Below are positions 54,914 through 62,658 of a stretch of 64,000 nt of DNA, one piece after another. The DNA lies in the NCBI GenBank assembly GCA_035652535.1, contig DASRDP010000086.1:1-64000 (forward strand), written 5' to 3'. A program made the position numbers and the translations under genes. This DNA is from Chloroflexota bacterium (lineage in GTDB: Bacteria; Chloroflexota; UBA6077; SHYK01). Every line of letters starts with the position of its first letter. Positions within the stretch are counted from its first letter, which is position 1. The notes under the pieces are model-generated. The model saw only the letters and a program-made list of their open reading frames with translations. It did no database searches and was not told where the DNA came from.

Positions 54914-55846
54914 ATGAACGCTATGGCCCTCAACATCGCAACCATTGGAGTCCCCTCATCGCTCGGCGGAGTCCCGCTCGGCGCTGAGCATGGGCCCGCC
55001 GAGCTCTGGAAGCGGGGCATCGTCGCCCGCCTCCGCGCAACCGGCGTCGACGTCACGGATTTCGGAGATGTTCCTATCCCGGCTCACCGTCGCGGCGCGC
55101 GCGGTTCCGCCGGATTGGCGTCAATCGAGACCGTCGCGCGCTGGGTCGCGAAGCACTCGTGGCGCGCCCTCGGGGAAGGGATGGTCCCCCTCGTTGTCGG
55201 CGGCGACCATTCCGCCGCGCTCGGGAACATCGCCGCGGCGGCGCAGGTCGTGCACGGCCTGGGTGTTATCTGGATCGACGCCCACCCCGATTTCAACACG
55301 CCCGAAACCTCGCCGACGGGAAACGTCCACGGAATGGTGCTCGCCATCGCCGCAGGCTGGGGGCCAACGCCGCTCGTGCGTCTCCTCGGCTATGCGCCGA
55401 TGGTGCACTCCGAGCGCATCGTCGTCATCGGCGCCCGCTCCATCGACGCGGGTGAGATGAGCAATCTCCGTCGGGCCGGCGTGCGCGTGTTCGACAGCGA
55501 GCACGTCGAGCGCTTCGGAATCCTCGCCACCATGGGCGAGGCGATGGCGTACCTGGCAAGCAAGCAGACGCACGCCGTGCACCTCAGCGTAGACCTGGAC
55601 ATCCTCGACCCGGCGCGCTGGCCAGGCGTGTCGACAGCGGCGACAGGGGGCATCTCGGTCTCAGACCTGTGCCTGATGACGCGCACCGTGGCGGACATGG
55701 CGCCCATCGCCGCGATGGACTTGGTCGAGCTGACACCTCCGGAAGACGTGGATGGCGTGACAGCCGAAGCCGCGATGCAGGTGCTGGAGCACACGTTCGC
55801 TCCGCGGGCGGGGATCCGCCTGAGCGACGCAGCCGCTCTTCGCTAG
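54914..55846 (+). CDS. rocF: Arginase
   Basis: A 310-residue ureohydrolase, converting arginine to ornithine and urea with two Mn ions. Ligands are His99 (GGDHS), Asp122/His124/Asp126 (DAHPDFNTP) and Asp227/Asp229 (SVDLDILDP). The GNVHGM segment after DAHPDFNTP is arginase-like rather than agmatinase-like. The ATG follows AAGGAGGTG, a strong ribosome binding site. A related ureohydrolase activity cannot be fully excluded. A hairpin follows the gene. Confidence 0.88.
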   Translation: MNAMALNIATIGVPSSLGGVPLGAEHGPAELWKRGIVARLRATGVDVTDFGDVPIPAHRRGARGSAGLASIETVARWVAKHSWRALGEGMVPLVVGGDHSAALGNIAAAAQVVHGLGVIWIDAHPDFNTPETSPTGNVHGMVLAIAAGWGPTPLVRLLGYAPMVHSERIVVIGARSIDAGEMSNLRRAGVRVFDSEHVERFGILATMGEAMAYLASKQTHAVHLSVDLDILDPARWPGVSTAATGGISVSDLCLMTRTVADMAPIAAMDLVELTPPEDVDGVTAEAAMQVLEHTFAPRAGIRLSDAAALR

Positions 55847-55876
55847 ACAACCGCCGAATCGTCGATAGGCATGCGA

Positions 55877-55915
55877 TGGGCCCGCCGAAGCGCGTTGCGC
55901 GGCTCGGCGGGCCCA
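55877..55915. terminator. Strong inverted repeat between convergent genes
   Basis: TGGGCCCGCCGA (55877-55888) and TCGGCGGGCCCA (55904-55915) form a perfect 12-bp stem with a 15-base loop. It sits between arginase and the convergent VOC gene and can end both transcripts. There is no T-run. Confidence 0.7.
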
Positions 55916-55949
55916 CGAAGCCGCTCGTTCGCCAGCCCGGTCCCGAGTG

Positions 55950-56957
55950 TTAGGATCCGGCGCCCGACTGCTTCGCCTTCATGAAGGCTTCGACGTAGTC
56001 CTCCATGTAATGGCCCTCATAGGTCGCGAGGTTGGGACCAGCCGACGAGCCCCCCACGAAATGGAAGCTGTTCGTGTCGGGATCGTAGATCTGGTCGCCG
56101 CGCCCGTACATCGCCTTCCACTTGCGCCCGGCCTCGCTGCCGTGCATCCCCGTTCGGGCCGGGAGCGCAGCGGGATCCGCAATGGGGTCGTCTTTCCGCT
56201 GGTCGAAGTCCCATTCCGACAGCTCTGACCACACGCGCTGATAGGCGGACATGAACTCGTCCGCCCGCACGATGTACGCGTTGTGGACACCGCGCCACTT
56301 GGTCGACCCGCCCGTCCGCACGTCGAGCGAATCCACTTTCTTGAAGATGAGGCGGGAGCCCGCGACCATGGGGAAGACCAGCGTGTCATCCGGAATGTCC
56401 GCGCCCGCCATGGGATCGATCCCGCAATAACGCGTGTAGAACTCCGCCGTTCGGGCCAGATCGCGGGATTCGTGCACGCCGTGGCTGATGCGCCCGACTT
56501 TCAGGGCGCTCATCTTGTCCATCGCGCCGTCGGGCAGGCGGTTCGGCGCCCACAGCTCATACTGGTTCGCGTCGGGGTCTTCGAAATAGATCGCGGTTCC
56601 AGGCTCACCTCCGTCGGACACGCGGACCGGGTCGGTATGGGGCACGTTCAACTGGTCCAGGCGCCGTCGGTGCTCGTCGATGTCCGCGGCGTTGACGTAG
56701 AAGCCGTACCGCGGATGCGCCTTTCCGAGGCCCGCGTTCGGCGGAATCGGGGTGCTCTGCACGAACCCGATGATGTGCGACCCACCGAGGTTCCGAAACT
56801 CGGCAAAGCGAGGGCCGTGCGATTCACCTGTGGCGCCCCACGACTCCTTTGCGCCCAGAACGTTCTCCGCCCAGTCGACCCATCGATCGAGATCGCTCGT
56901 GGGAACCGCGAAGTGATCGATCCAATGAATCGCACCAGGCCTCTGGTCTTCCGACAT
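55950..56957 (-). CDS. Two-module VOC protein, extradiol dioxygenase-like
   Basis: A 335-residue protein with two vicinal-oxygen-chelate modules: the first opens with IDHFAVPTSDLDRWVDWAE and ends in YFEDPDANQYELWAP; the second opens with ISHGVHESRDLARTAEFY. The domain number and length resemble ring-cleaving extradiol dioxygenases. A long C-terminal extension (about 250-335) is unusual. The ATG at 56957 has AGGAGG upstream. The same-strand dienelactone hydrolase gene, 47 bases away, suggests a shared catabolic operon for ring cleavage and lactone hydrolysis (inference). Confidence 0.8.
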   Translation of the reverse strand: MSEDQRPGAIHWIDHFAVPTSDLDRWVDWAENVLGAKESWGATGESHGPRFAEFRNLGGSHIIGFVQSTPIPPNAGLGKAHPRYGFYVNAADIDEHRRRLDQLNVPHTDPVRVSDGGEPGTAIYFEDPDANQYELWAPNRLPDGAMDKMSALKVGRISHGVHESRDLARTAEFYTRYCGIDPMAGADIPDDTLVFPMVAGSRLIFKKVDSLDVRTGGSTKWRGVHNAYIVRADEFMSAYQRVWSELSEWDFDQRKDDPIADPAALPARTGMHGSEAGRKWKAMYGRGDQIYDPDTNSFHFVGGSSAGPNLATYEGHYMEDYVEAFMKAKQSGAGS

Positions 56958-57004
56958 CGCCACCTCCTCTATCTCATGAATTGCTCCCAGTGTACTCCGG
57001 GGGA

Positions 57005-57739
57005 TCAGGACGCGCTGGCCCTGGCCATCTCACGCGCCGCAATCCGTTTGGTCAGAAACTGCACCGACTTGCGCCAGCAATCTTCGGCGGCCGATTCCAC
57101 GTAGGCGGTCCCCTTTGGATTGGTCCAGCCGTGGTCGGCCCCCGGATACGTGATGATCTCAAAGTCCTTCCCGTGCTTCGCGAGCTCCGCGCGATAGCGC
57201 TCGACTTCAGAGATCGGAACGAGCCGATCCACCTCGCCGAAGCTCGCGATGACCGGAACCTGGAGGAGCTGGACACGCCCTGCCGGCTCGTTCGGCGTAT
57301 TCGGGTTGCTCGTGTCGTTGGTAGGGAATCCGTGAAAGGCCGCCGCCCCGGCCAGCTCCGAGCGAAATGTGGGCCAGAGCAGCGCGAAGCGCCCGCCGAT
57401 GCAGTACCCCCACGCACAGATCGGATGTGAGCCGACGCGGGGATGGCCGCGAAGCATCTCGTACGCGGCGTCCAGGTCCCCCAGGATCTCATCATCGGGC
57501 TGAGCGCCCGGCCGCTTCAAGGGTTCCTCCGGCACCCCCGGGTGGTCGAAGATTCCGACGCCGAGCGCGACGAACCCTTCACCGGCCAGCCGCTCCACAA
57601 CGTAGGTCACGAAGTCGTCGAGCCCACGGACCGTCGGGACCACAACGATCGCCGGAAACGTGCCGTCGACCTCCGGCACCGCGAGAACGCCGCTGATATC
57701 CGCAAGGCCGCGCGGAATCCGCACCTGCGCGACTGCCAT
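57005..57739 (-). CDS. Dienelactone hydrolase family protein
   Basis: A 244-residue alpha/beta hydrolase with the dienelactone hydrolase triad: Cys113 in GYCIGG, Asp171 in GEVDRL and His203 in ADHGW. This family opens the lactone of the (chloro)catechol ortho pathway, but many members act on other esters. The ATG at 57739 has GAGGAGGTGG upstream. It lies directly upstream of the two-module VOC gene. Confidence 0.88.
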   Translation of the reverse strand: MAVAQVRIPRGLADISGVLAVPEVDGTFPAIVVVPTVRGLDDFVTYVVERLAGEGFVALGVGIFDHPGVPEEPLKRPGAQPDDEILGDLDAAYEMLRGHPRVGSHPICAWGYCIGGRFALLWPTFRSELAGAAAFHGFPTNDTSNPNTPNEPAGRVQLLQVPVIASFGEVDRLVPISEVERYRAELAKHGKDFEIITYPGADHGWTNPKGTAYVESAAEDCWRKSVQFLTKRIAAREMARASAS

Positions 57740-58011
57740 CGCTCCACCTCCTCGTGAATTCGCGTACCCAGCATGGCTCGTCCCCCGGCCGGCTGTCAAC
57801 CGCCACAATTCCCCCCCGCCCACAGCGGCATTGACATGGACCGGGGCTGCACCCATAATCGGCCTGCAATCGGAAGGCCCGGCCATGGTTCGCGGCGCAT
57901 CCGGTGAGGTCCCAGCGCCGGGCCATCCGCCGGCGGGTGGACGATGCACTCGGCTCACCGGTCAAGGGAGATAGGACACCAGCCGAATGGTGAGGAGGAC
58001 ATCGGGGAAAC

Positions 58012-58410
58012 ATGTCGATTCCTGGAGATAAAGCCATTCAACTTGTCCAGGCCGCGCACGCTCAGGCGGCGAAACTCAACATCGCCGTGACGGCGGTGGT
58101 GGTCGACGAAGGCGGGCGCATGGTAGCGCTAGGTCGAATGGACCGCGCGCGGCCAGTCACCGTGGACGTGGCCATGAACAAGGCGTATACGGCCGCGAGC
58201 TTTCAGCAGCCCACCGGAGAGTTGAGCGGCATTGCAGGGCAGACGTGGTTCCAGAGCCTCGTGGTCTCCAGCAACGGGCGAATCATGGCGGGCAGCGGAG
58301 CCGTGCCCATTGTGGAGGGGGGCAACATCGTGGGAGCCGTCGCGGTGGCTGGGGGCACGGAGGATCAGGATCAGAGCTGCGCCGAGGCCGCTCTCGCAGC
58401 ATACGCGTGA
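58012..58410 (+). CDS. GlcG/HbpS (DUF336)-family protein
   Basis: A 132-residue protein of the GlcG/HbpS family, the same fold as the C-terminal domain of PduO, members of which bind heme or corrinoid. Typical are VVDEGGRMVALGRMDRARP, KAYTAASFQQPT, GSGAVPIVEGGNIVGAVAVAGG (in parts) and the closing DQSCAEAAL. No signal peptide. It stands 134 bases before the RdhA-like gene on the same strand and shares the domain with the fourth gene of that operon. A role in holding or delivering the corrinoid or heme is inferred. Confidence 0.88.
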   Translation: MSIPGDKAIQLVQAAHAQAAKLNIAVTAVVVDEGGRMVALGRMDRARPVTVDVAMNKAYTAASFQQPTGELSGIAGQTWFQSLVVSSNGRIMAGSGAVPIVEGGNIVGAVAVAGGTEDQDQSCAEAALAAYA

Positions 58411-58470
58411 TTTTCTGGGTGTGTTGGGGGCCGCGCTCCATTGACCAAAACAGATGCGAATCAACGCGAT

Positions 58471-58494
58471 TTGTCGTATAAGAAGCCGCATAAT
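58471..58494 (+). promoter_or_regulatory. Weak promoter-like site before the RdhA-like gene
   Basis: CATAAT (58489-58494) with TTGTCG (58471) too close for a standard -35. The 134-base gap shows no evident cobalamin riboswitch box. Candidate only. Confidence 0.2.
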
Positions 58495-58544
58495 AGAGTT
58501 CGAGCGATGAAGAACGAGCACGTCCGGCCGAAAGGGGTGTGACC

Positions 58545-59927
58545 ATGGCAGTTGCGGTGGAGAAGGCGACGACACCGGCGGCACAGCCGGACGAAGCGCG
58601 GCGCCCGGACGCGCGCCCCGACATTCCGCCTCCGCCAAGCCTTGGACGATCCGTCCGCTACGTCGGGCCCGTCCAGAACGTGGACATGAACCAGTCCCCC
58701 CACCCGATGAACCAGCGCGGGGAGCTGGGCAAAGCCCTCTTTAATTACCAGCACAACACGGTCTCCAAAGATCCCCTCACCCGCGTCTCCGCGCCCAACC
58801 ACTTCAACGACAAGCGGAACTTCATCGCGACGGTCGTGAACCAGGCCTCGAAGGGAACCGTCAATCCCAAGCGCGTACCGGTCGACGATCCCGAAGCGAT
58901 GACCCGCCACATCAAAGCGGTCGCGCACTACATGGGCGCGGACTTCGTGACCATCGCCAAGGCACACCCGAACATGATGTACGCGGGCAACCGCTACGTT
59001 CAGGACGGCACGGCCGCCGACCAATATGAGCAGGACACACCCGCTGATCTCGTGCGCAAGTTCCCGTATCTCATCGTCGCGACGACGGCGTGGGATTACG
59101 ACAAGCTTCAGGCCCACCGCCACCACATCGGGGACGCCGCGTACCACGTTTCGCAGATCAAGGGAAACATGCTATTGAAGTCCCTGGAGGGGTACATCCG
59201 CGAGCTGGGCTACACGGCCCTGCGCGGCGTCGCGAATCCCCAGGCGGCCGGCATCGCCGGCGGAATGGGGGAGCTGGGACGCAACGGCCTCGTCATCAAC
59301 GAGAAGTTCGGCGCACGCATCCACATGCCGGACCCGATCATGACGGACTTGCCGCTGGTTCCCGGGAAGCCCGCGGACATCGGCGTACCCGATTTCTGCA
59401 CCATTTGTCACAAGTGCGCCGTGACCTGCCCCACCAACAGCATCACCTTCTTCGACCGAGTGCCCGGCGAGGCTCCGAAAGTCGAGCGCGACGCGTCCGG
59501 GTTTGGCGTCTACAACGGTGTCGAGAAGTTCAAGATCAACTGGCTCACGTGCTACAAGCTCCGGCCCTACGTCCATGAGCACTGGAGCAGCTGCCTCACC
59601 TGCGCGGTCATCTGCCCCTTCACCAAGCCGAACACGTGGTGGCGGACGATGACCGTTCAGGCGCTGCACTATTGCCCGATCCCCGCCAGGCCGTTGCTGG
59701 TGCGCACGTTGAAGGCGATCGACGACCGGTTCTGGGGCGTCGTCAGGCAGAAGCGCGTGCGGTGGATGGGATACGACTCCGGTATCAAGCCGGGCGAGCA
59801 GGCGTGCACCGTGGCCGGCTGCACGGCCGACCACGAGGCGGGCCACTCCACTTCCGTCGACAGCGAAATCGGATACTACGCGCCGTTGAAGGAAAACACG
59901 AATCGCTTCGTCAAGCGAGGCTCGTGA
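58545..59927 (+). CDS. Reductive dehalogenase-like (RdhA-like) corrinoid iron-sulfur protein, no Tat signal
   Basis: A 460-residue protein of the RdhA/QueG superfamily. The corrinoid-binding core ends in ELGYTALRGV, GGMGELGRNGLVINEKFGARI (in parts) and IMTDLPLVPG. It is followed by two [4Fe-4S] sites: C285-x2-C288-x2-C291-x3-C295-P, and C336 with C350-x2-C353-x3-C357-P. These match respiratory RdhA in order and spacing. The Tat leader (RRxFxK) is absent, the N-terminus is Pro/Ala-rich, and no RdhB membrane anchor is near. A soluble, non-respiratory enzyme is likely. The ATG at 58545 follows AAAGGGG. Substrate and dehalogenation activity are unproven. Confidence 0.85.
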   Translation: MAVAVEKATTPAAQPDEARRPDARPDIPPPPSLGRSVRYVGPVQNVDMNQSPHPMNQRGELGKALFNYQHNTVSKDPLTRVSAPNHFNDKRNFIATVVNQASKGTVNPKRVPVDDPEAMTRHIKAVAHYMGADFVTIAKAHPNMMYAGNRYVQDGTAADQYEQDTPADLVRKFPYLIVATTAWDYDKLQAHRHHIGDAAYHVSQIKGNMLLKSLEGYIRELGYTALRGVANPQAAGIAGGMGELGRNGLVINEKFGARIHMPDPIMTDLPLVPGKPADIGVPDFCTICHKCAVTCPTNSITFFDRVPGEAPKVERDASGFGVYNGVEKFKINWLTCYKLRPYVHEHWSSCLTCAVICPFTKPNTWWRTMTVQALHYCPIPARPLLVRTLKAIDDRFWGVVRQKRVRWMGYDSGIKPGEQACTVAGCTADHEAGHSTSVDSEIGYYAPLKENTNRFVKRGS

Positions 59928-59931
59928 CGGG

Positions 59932-60507
59932 ATGCGGCTCGGCCCCCTGACGCTTCCCTGGCGCCGCAATCCGCACGCGAACGATCCATACTGGGAGCAC
60001 TTCGTCAATACTCCCTTTCACGACCTCGCGAACTCGGTGCCCGAGCTGTTGAGAAACGCGCCGGAAGGTGTTGTCTTCCCGGCCAAAGCCGAGCTGCACA
60101 CCCCCGCGATCACGTCCGACCATCTGAAACAGCTCGCCACGTACCTTGGAGCCTGCATGACGGGCATCGCGCGGCTCGAACCTCAGCCGGTCGATGAAGG
60201 TGGCCCGTACCCGTACGCGGTCCTTTGCGCGGTCACGGCCGATTACGATCCGCGAACGGCGCCAGGCCTCGGCGGGCAGGTGCCCGTGCAGAACGCGCTC
60301 TTCGTCACCTTCGTGCTCAGCGCCTGGATGCGCGAGCTGGGGTATCGCGCCACTGCCGTCGAGGACCCCGACGCGGTCAACCTCGCCGTCAAGGCCGGGA
60401 TGGGAAGGCGCACCGCGGACGGAAGGCTCGAGACAGCCAAATACGGCACCGGCGTTCACATCGAGAAGATCATTCGAACTGACCTGCCGCTCGCGGCGGA
60501 CGGCTAG
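59932..60507 (+). CDS. Second RdhA-like corrinoid domain lacking the iron-sulfur part
   Basis: A 191-residue protein starting four bases after the RdhA-like gene. The end resembles the RdhA corrinoid core: AWMRELGYRATAV, NLAVKAGMGRR, KYGTGVHIEKIIRTDLPL. In RdhA the ferredoxin-like cluster domain follows TDLPL directly; here the protein stops and the next gene, 11 bases on, supplies a ferredoxin. The N-terminus (PWRRNPHANDPYWEHFVNTPFHD, in parts) is not familiar. It could be the corrinoid half of a split RdhA, a partner subunit of the gene before it, or a truncated copy; the tight operon spacing favours a functional gene. Confidence 0.7.
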   Translation: MRLGPLTLPWRRNPHANDPYWEHFVNTPFHDLANSVPELLRNAPEGVVFPAKAELHTPAITSDHLKQLATYLGACMTGIARLEPQPVDEGGPYPYAVLCAVTADYDPRTAPGLGGQVPVQNALFVTFVLSAWMRELGYRATAVEDPDAVNLAVKAGMGRRTADGRLETAKYGTGVHIEKIIRTDLPLAADG

Positions 60508-60518
60508 AGAGGAACGCC

Positions 60519-61175
60519 TTGTCCTACGTCATCACGGATCTCTGCACCCTTGACGGCTCATGCGTCGAGGTATGCCCCGTCGCCTGCATCCACACGAAGC
60601 CGGGCGCGCCCCAGTACTACATCGATCCGGACGTCTGCATCGAGTGCGAGCAGTGCGAGATCGTCTGTCCGGTCGACGCCATCTTCCTGGACTGGAAGCT
60701 GCCGGACGAGCGCGAGGCGTCCATCGAAGTGAATGCCAGCTTCTTTCGCAAGAACAAGGCCGTCGTGGGGCCGCCGCCCGCGGAGGCCGCCTGGGAGATG
60801 GTCCGCGGCGCCCAGGCGTACGCGTCGCATCTCGGCATTGCCGTCGCCGTCGCCGTCGTCGACGGCGCTGGCGTGCCCATCGCCGCGGGACGGATGGACG
60901 GCGCGCACCCGCTCATGTCGGAGCTGGCGCTCAACAAGGCTTTCACGGCGACCAGCTTCCACGTCGGCACCCACGAGCTGTCTCCGCAGGTCCGACGGTT
61001 GCGAAGTCTCATCGTGTCGAGCCGGGGCCGTTACGTGGCGTCGGGAGGGGGCATCCCCATCGTCGACGGCATTGCGGTGTTGGGCGCCATCGGCGTGGCC
61101 GGCGGGCGGAGCGAGGAGCAGGACGTCCAGTGCTGCCGGGCCGGGCTCGCGGTCGTCGAGGACGGCGAGCGCTAG
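60519..61175 (+). CDS. 7Fe-type ferredoxin fused to GlcG/HbpS (DUF336) domain
   Basis: A 218-residue fusion. Residues 1-80 are FdxA-like: C9, C15, C19, C23 and C40-x2-C43-x2-C46-x3-C50, fitting a [3Fe-4S]/[4Fe-4S] ferredoxin with its C-terminal extension (KLPDE ... FFRKNK). Residues about 85-215 are a GlcG/HbpS domain (VVDGAGVPIAAGRMDGAHPL, in parts; NKAFTATSFHV; GGGIPIVDGIAVLGAIGVAGG). It starts at a TTG with AGAGGA upstream, 11 bases after the RdhA-like domain gene. The fusion suggests electron transfer to, or sensing of, a bound tetrapyrrole. The stop shares bases with the convergent LLM gene. Confidence 0.88.
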   Translation: MSYVITDLCTLDGSCVEVCPVACIHTKPGAPQYYIDPDVCIECEQCEIVCPVDAIFLDWKLPDEREASIEVNASFFRKNKAVVGPPPAEAAWEMVRGAQAYASHLGIAVAVAVVDGAGVPIAAGRMDGAHPLMSELALNKAFTATSFHVGTHELSPQVRRLRSLIVSSRGRYVASGGGIPIVDGIAVLGAIGVAGGRSEEQDVQCCRAGLAVVEDGER

Positions 61176-62239
61176 CCGACCGCGGCCGTCGCCGGCGTTG
61201 CCGACCGCATGCGCGGAATGACCCCTTCGGCGAAGAGCCGAAGAGAGCGCTCCGCGACCTCGAAGCTGACGCCGCCAAAGAAGAAGGTCCCGTCGATCCC
61301 GGTGATCCCCAACTCCGCTTGCGCCCGTCGCAGCGTCGCCACGACGTCGTCCGGCGTGCCCGCCAGGATGCGTCCCTCGTCGATCCACCGTTCGATCGAG
61401 AATCCTTCCAGCGGGTCGAACCCGCGATTGGCGGATGCCGGATGGAGGGCGAGCGCCTTCGCGTGAAGCCCGAAGTAATTCCTGATGGCGTCCGAGGCGA
61501 TTCGTCGGGCACGGTCGCGGTCGTCGTCGACGACGACCTGGAAGTGCGTCGCGTATCGGTAGCCGCCGGGGTCCCGTCCTGACGCGTTCCACGCATCGCG
61601 GTATAGCCGCGCCAGCTCCCCCAGCTTCTCCATCGGGCGCAGCGAGCTGACCGTCAGCAGGTTGTATCCCTTCGCGCCCGTCGACGTGAAGCTCGAGGGC
61701 GTGCCGGTGCACGCGATCCAGACAGGAGGGTGCGGACGCTGCTGCGGACGGGGCCACAGCTCGATGTTGTCGAAGCGATAGTGCTTGCCCGTGTAGCTGA
61801 ACGTCGGCTGAGACCAGGCCGCGAGGATGATCTCGAGACTCTCCTGCGTGCGCTCCTGGCCTTCCTCGAAGGAGACGCCGAGGTTTTGATAGTCGTACGG
61901 AACGAACCCGCGGCCCACGCCCAGCTCGAGCCGCCCGTCCGACATCAGGTCCACCATGGCGAGCTGCTCCGCCACTTCGATGGGATGGTGGAGGGGCAGC
62001 ACGACGACCGAAGTCCCGAGCCGCACGCGCTTCGTACGCTGGATAAGCGCGGCCAACAAGACCGCTGGCGACGGAATCATGCCGCCATACGGATGAAAAT
62101 GGTGCTCGTTCGCCCAGATGCCGTCGTACCCCAGCTCCTCAACGGAGGCGAGCAGGTCGATGAGTCGACGAAGGTAGTCTCCCTGCGGCGGGTCCTGCTC
62201 TTGAAAATACGTAGGCAGCGCGAAGATCGAAAATTCCAT
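61172..62239 (-). CDS. LLM-class flavin-dependent oxidoreductase
   Basis: A 355-residue luciferase-like monooxygenase. Landmarks are ELGYDGIWANEHHFHPYGG, VRLGTSVVVLPLHHPIEVAEQLAMVDLMSDGRLELGVGRG (in parts), LEIILAAWSQPTFSYTGKHYRF (in parts) and PVWIACTGTP. Such enzymes use FMNH2 or F420 with or without oxygen; the cofactor is not decided by sequence. The ATG is at 62239. Its stop overlaps the stop of the ferredoxin fusion (shared CTAG). Confidence 0.9.
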   Translation of the reverse strand: MEFSIFALPTYFQEQDPPQGDYLRRLIDLLASVEELGYDGIWANEHHFHPYGGMIPSPAVLLAALIQRTKRVRLGTSVVVLPLHHPIEVAEQLAMVDLMSDGRLELGVGRGFVPYDYQNLGVSFEEGQERTQESLEIILAAWSQPTFSYTGKHYRFDNIELWPRPQQRPHPPVWIACTGTPSSFTSTGAKGYNLLTVSSLRPMEKLGELARLYRDAWNASGRDPGGYRYATHFQVVVDDDRDRARRIASDAIRNYFGLHAKALALHPASANRGFDPLEGFSIERWIDEGRILAGTPDDVVATLRRAQAELGITGIDGTFFFGGVSFEVAERSLRLFAEGVIPRMRSATPATAAVG

Positions 62240-62331
62240 GGCTCACCCTCCCGACCGCCGCCTCCGGGCGACGGACGGAAGCGTAGACGCTGAGGAGGAA
62301 TGCGGTCAAGCTGTGGGCGGCTTTCCAACGC

Positions 62332-62490
62332 TCAGGCGTTGCGTTCGATGCCGACGCGCAGCCCGAGGAGCCGCGCCGCGAGCACGGTTCCCGTCGTCAA
62401 TCACACGACGATGACGCCGACCACCGCCGCAGATTCGGATCGACCGCCAACCATGAAGTCGAGCTGCAGAAGGGACAGCGGCCGCGTCCC
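62332..62490 (-). pseudogene. Possible ABC permease C-terminal remnant
   Basis: Read on the minus strand, SLLQLDFMVGGRSESAAVVGVIVV (in parts), an in-frame TGA (62401-62403), then TGTVLAARLLGLRVGIERNA and a stop resemble the last helix and tail of iron- or thiamine-type ABC permeases. The match is short and by eye. The rest of the 419-base gap (62240-62658) shows no other recognisable gene. Confidence 0.35.
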
Positions 62491-62658
62491 GCTCGTCGCC
62501 AACAACGGACGAAGGGTCGCAAACGGCAATGCCGGGCCCGGCTCCCGGCAGCTCAGCGCGCGTGGATCCATATTCGTCGCATCCACCGTTGAAAATTCGG
62601 CATCCGTCAAGTACGCTCACCGGGATCGATACGCGATGAGGAAGGAGGAATTCCGACC

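Noticed and set aside
58411-58544. Cobalamin riboswitch before the RdhA-like gene
   Set aside because: The 134-base gap shows no B12-box consensus and is short for that riboswitch class.
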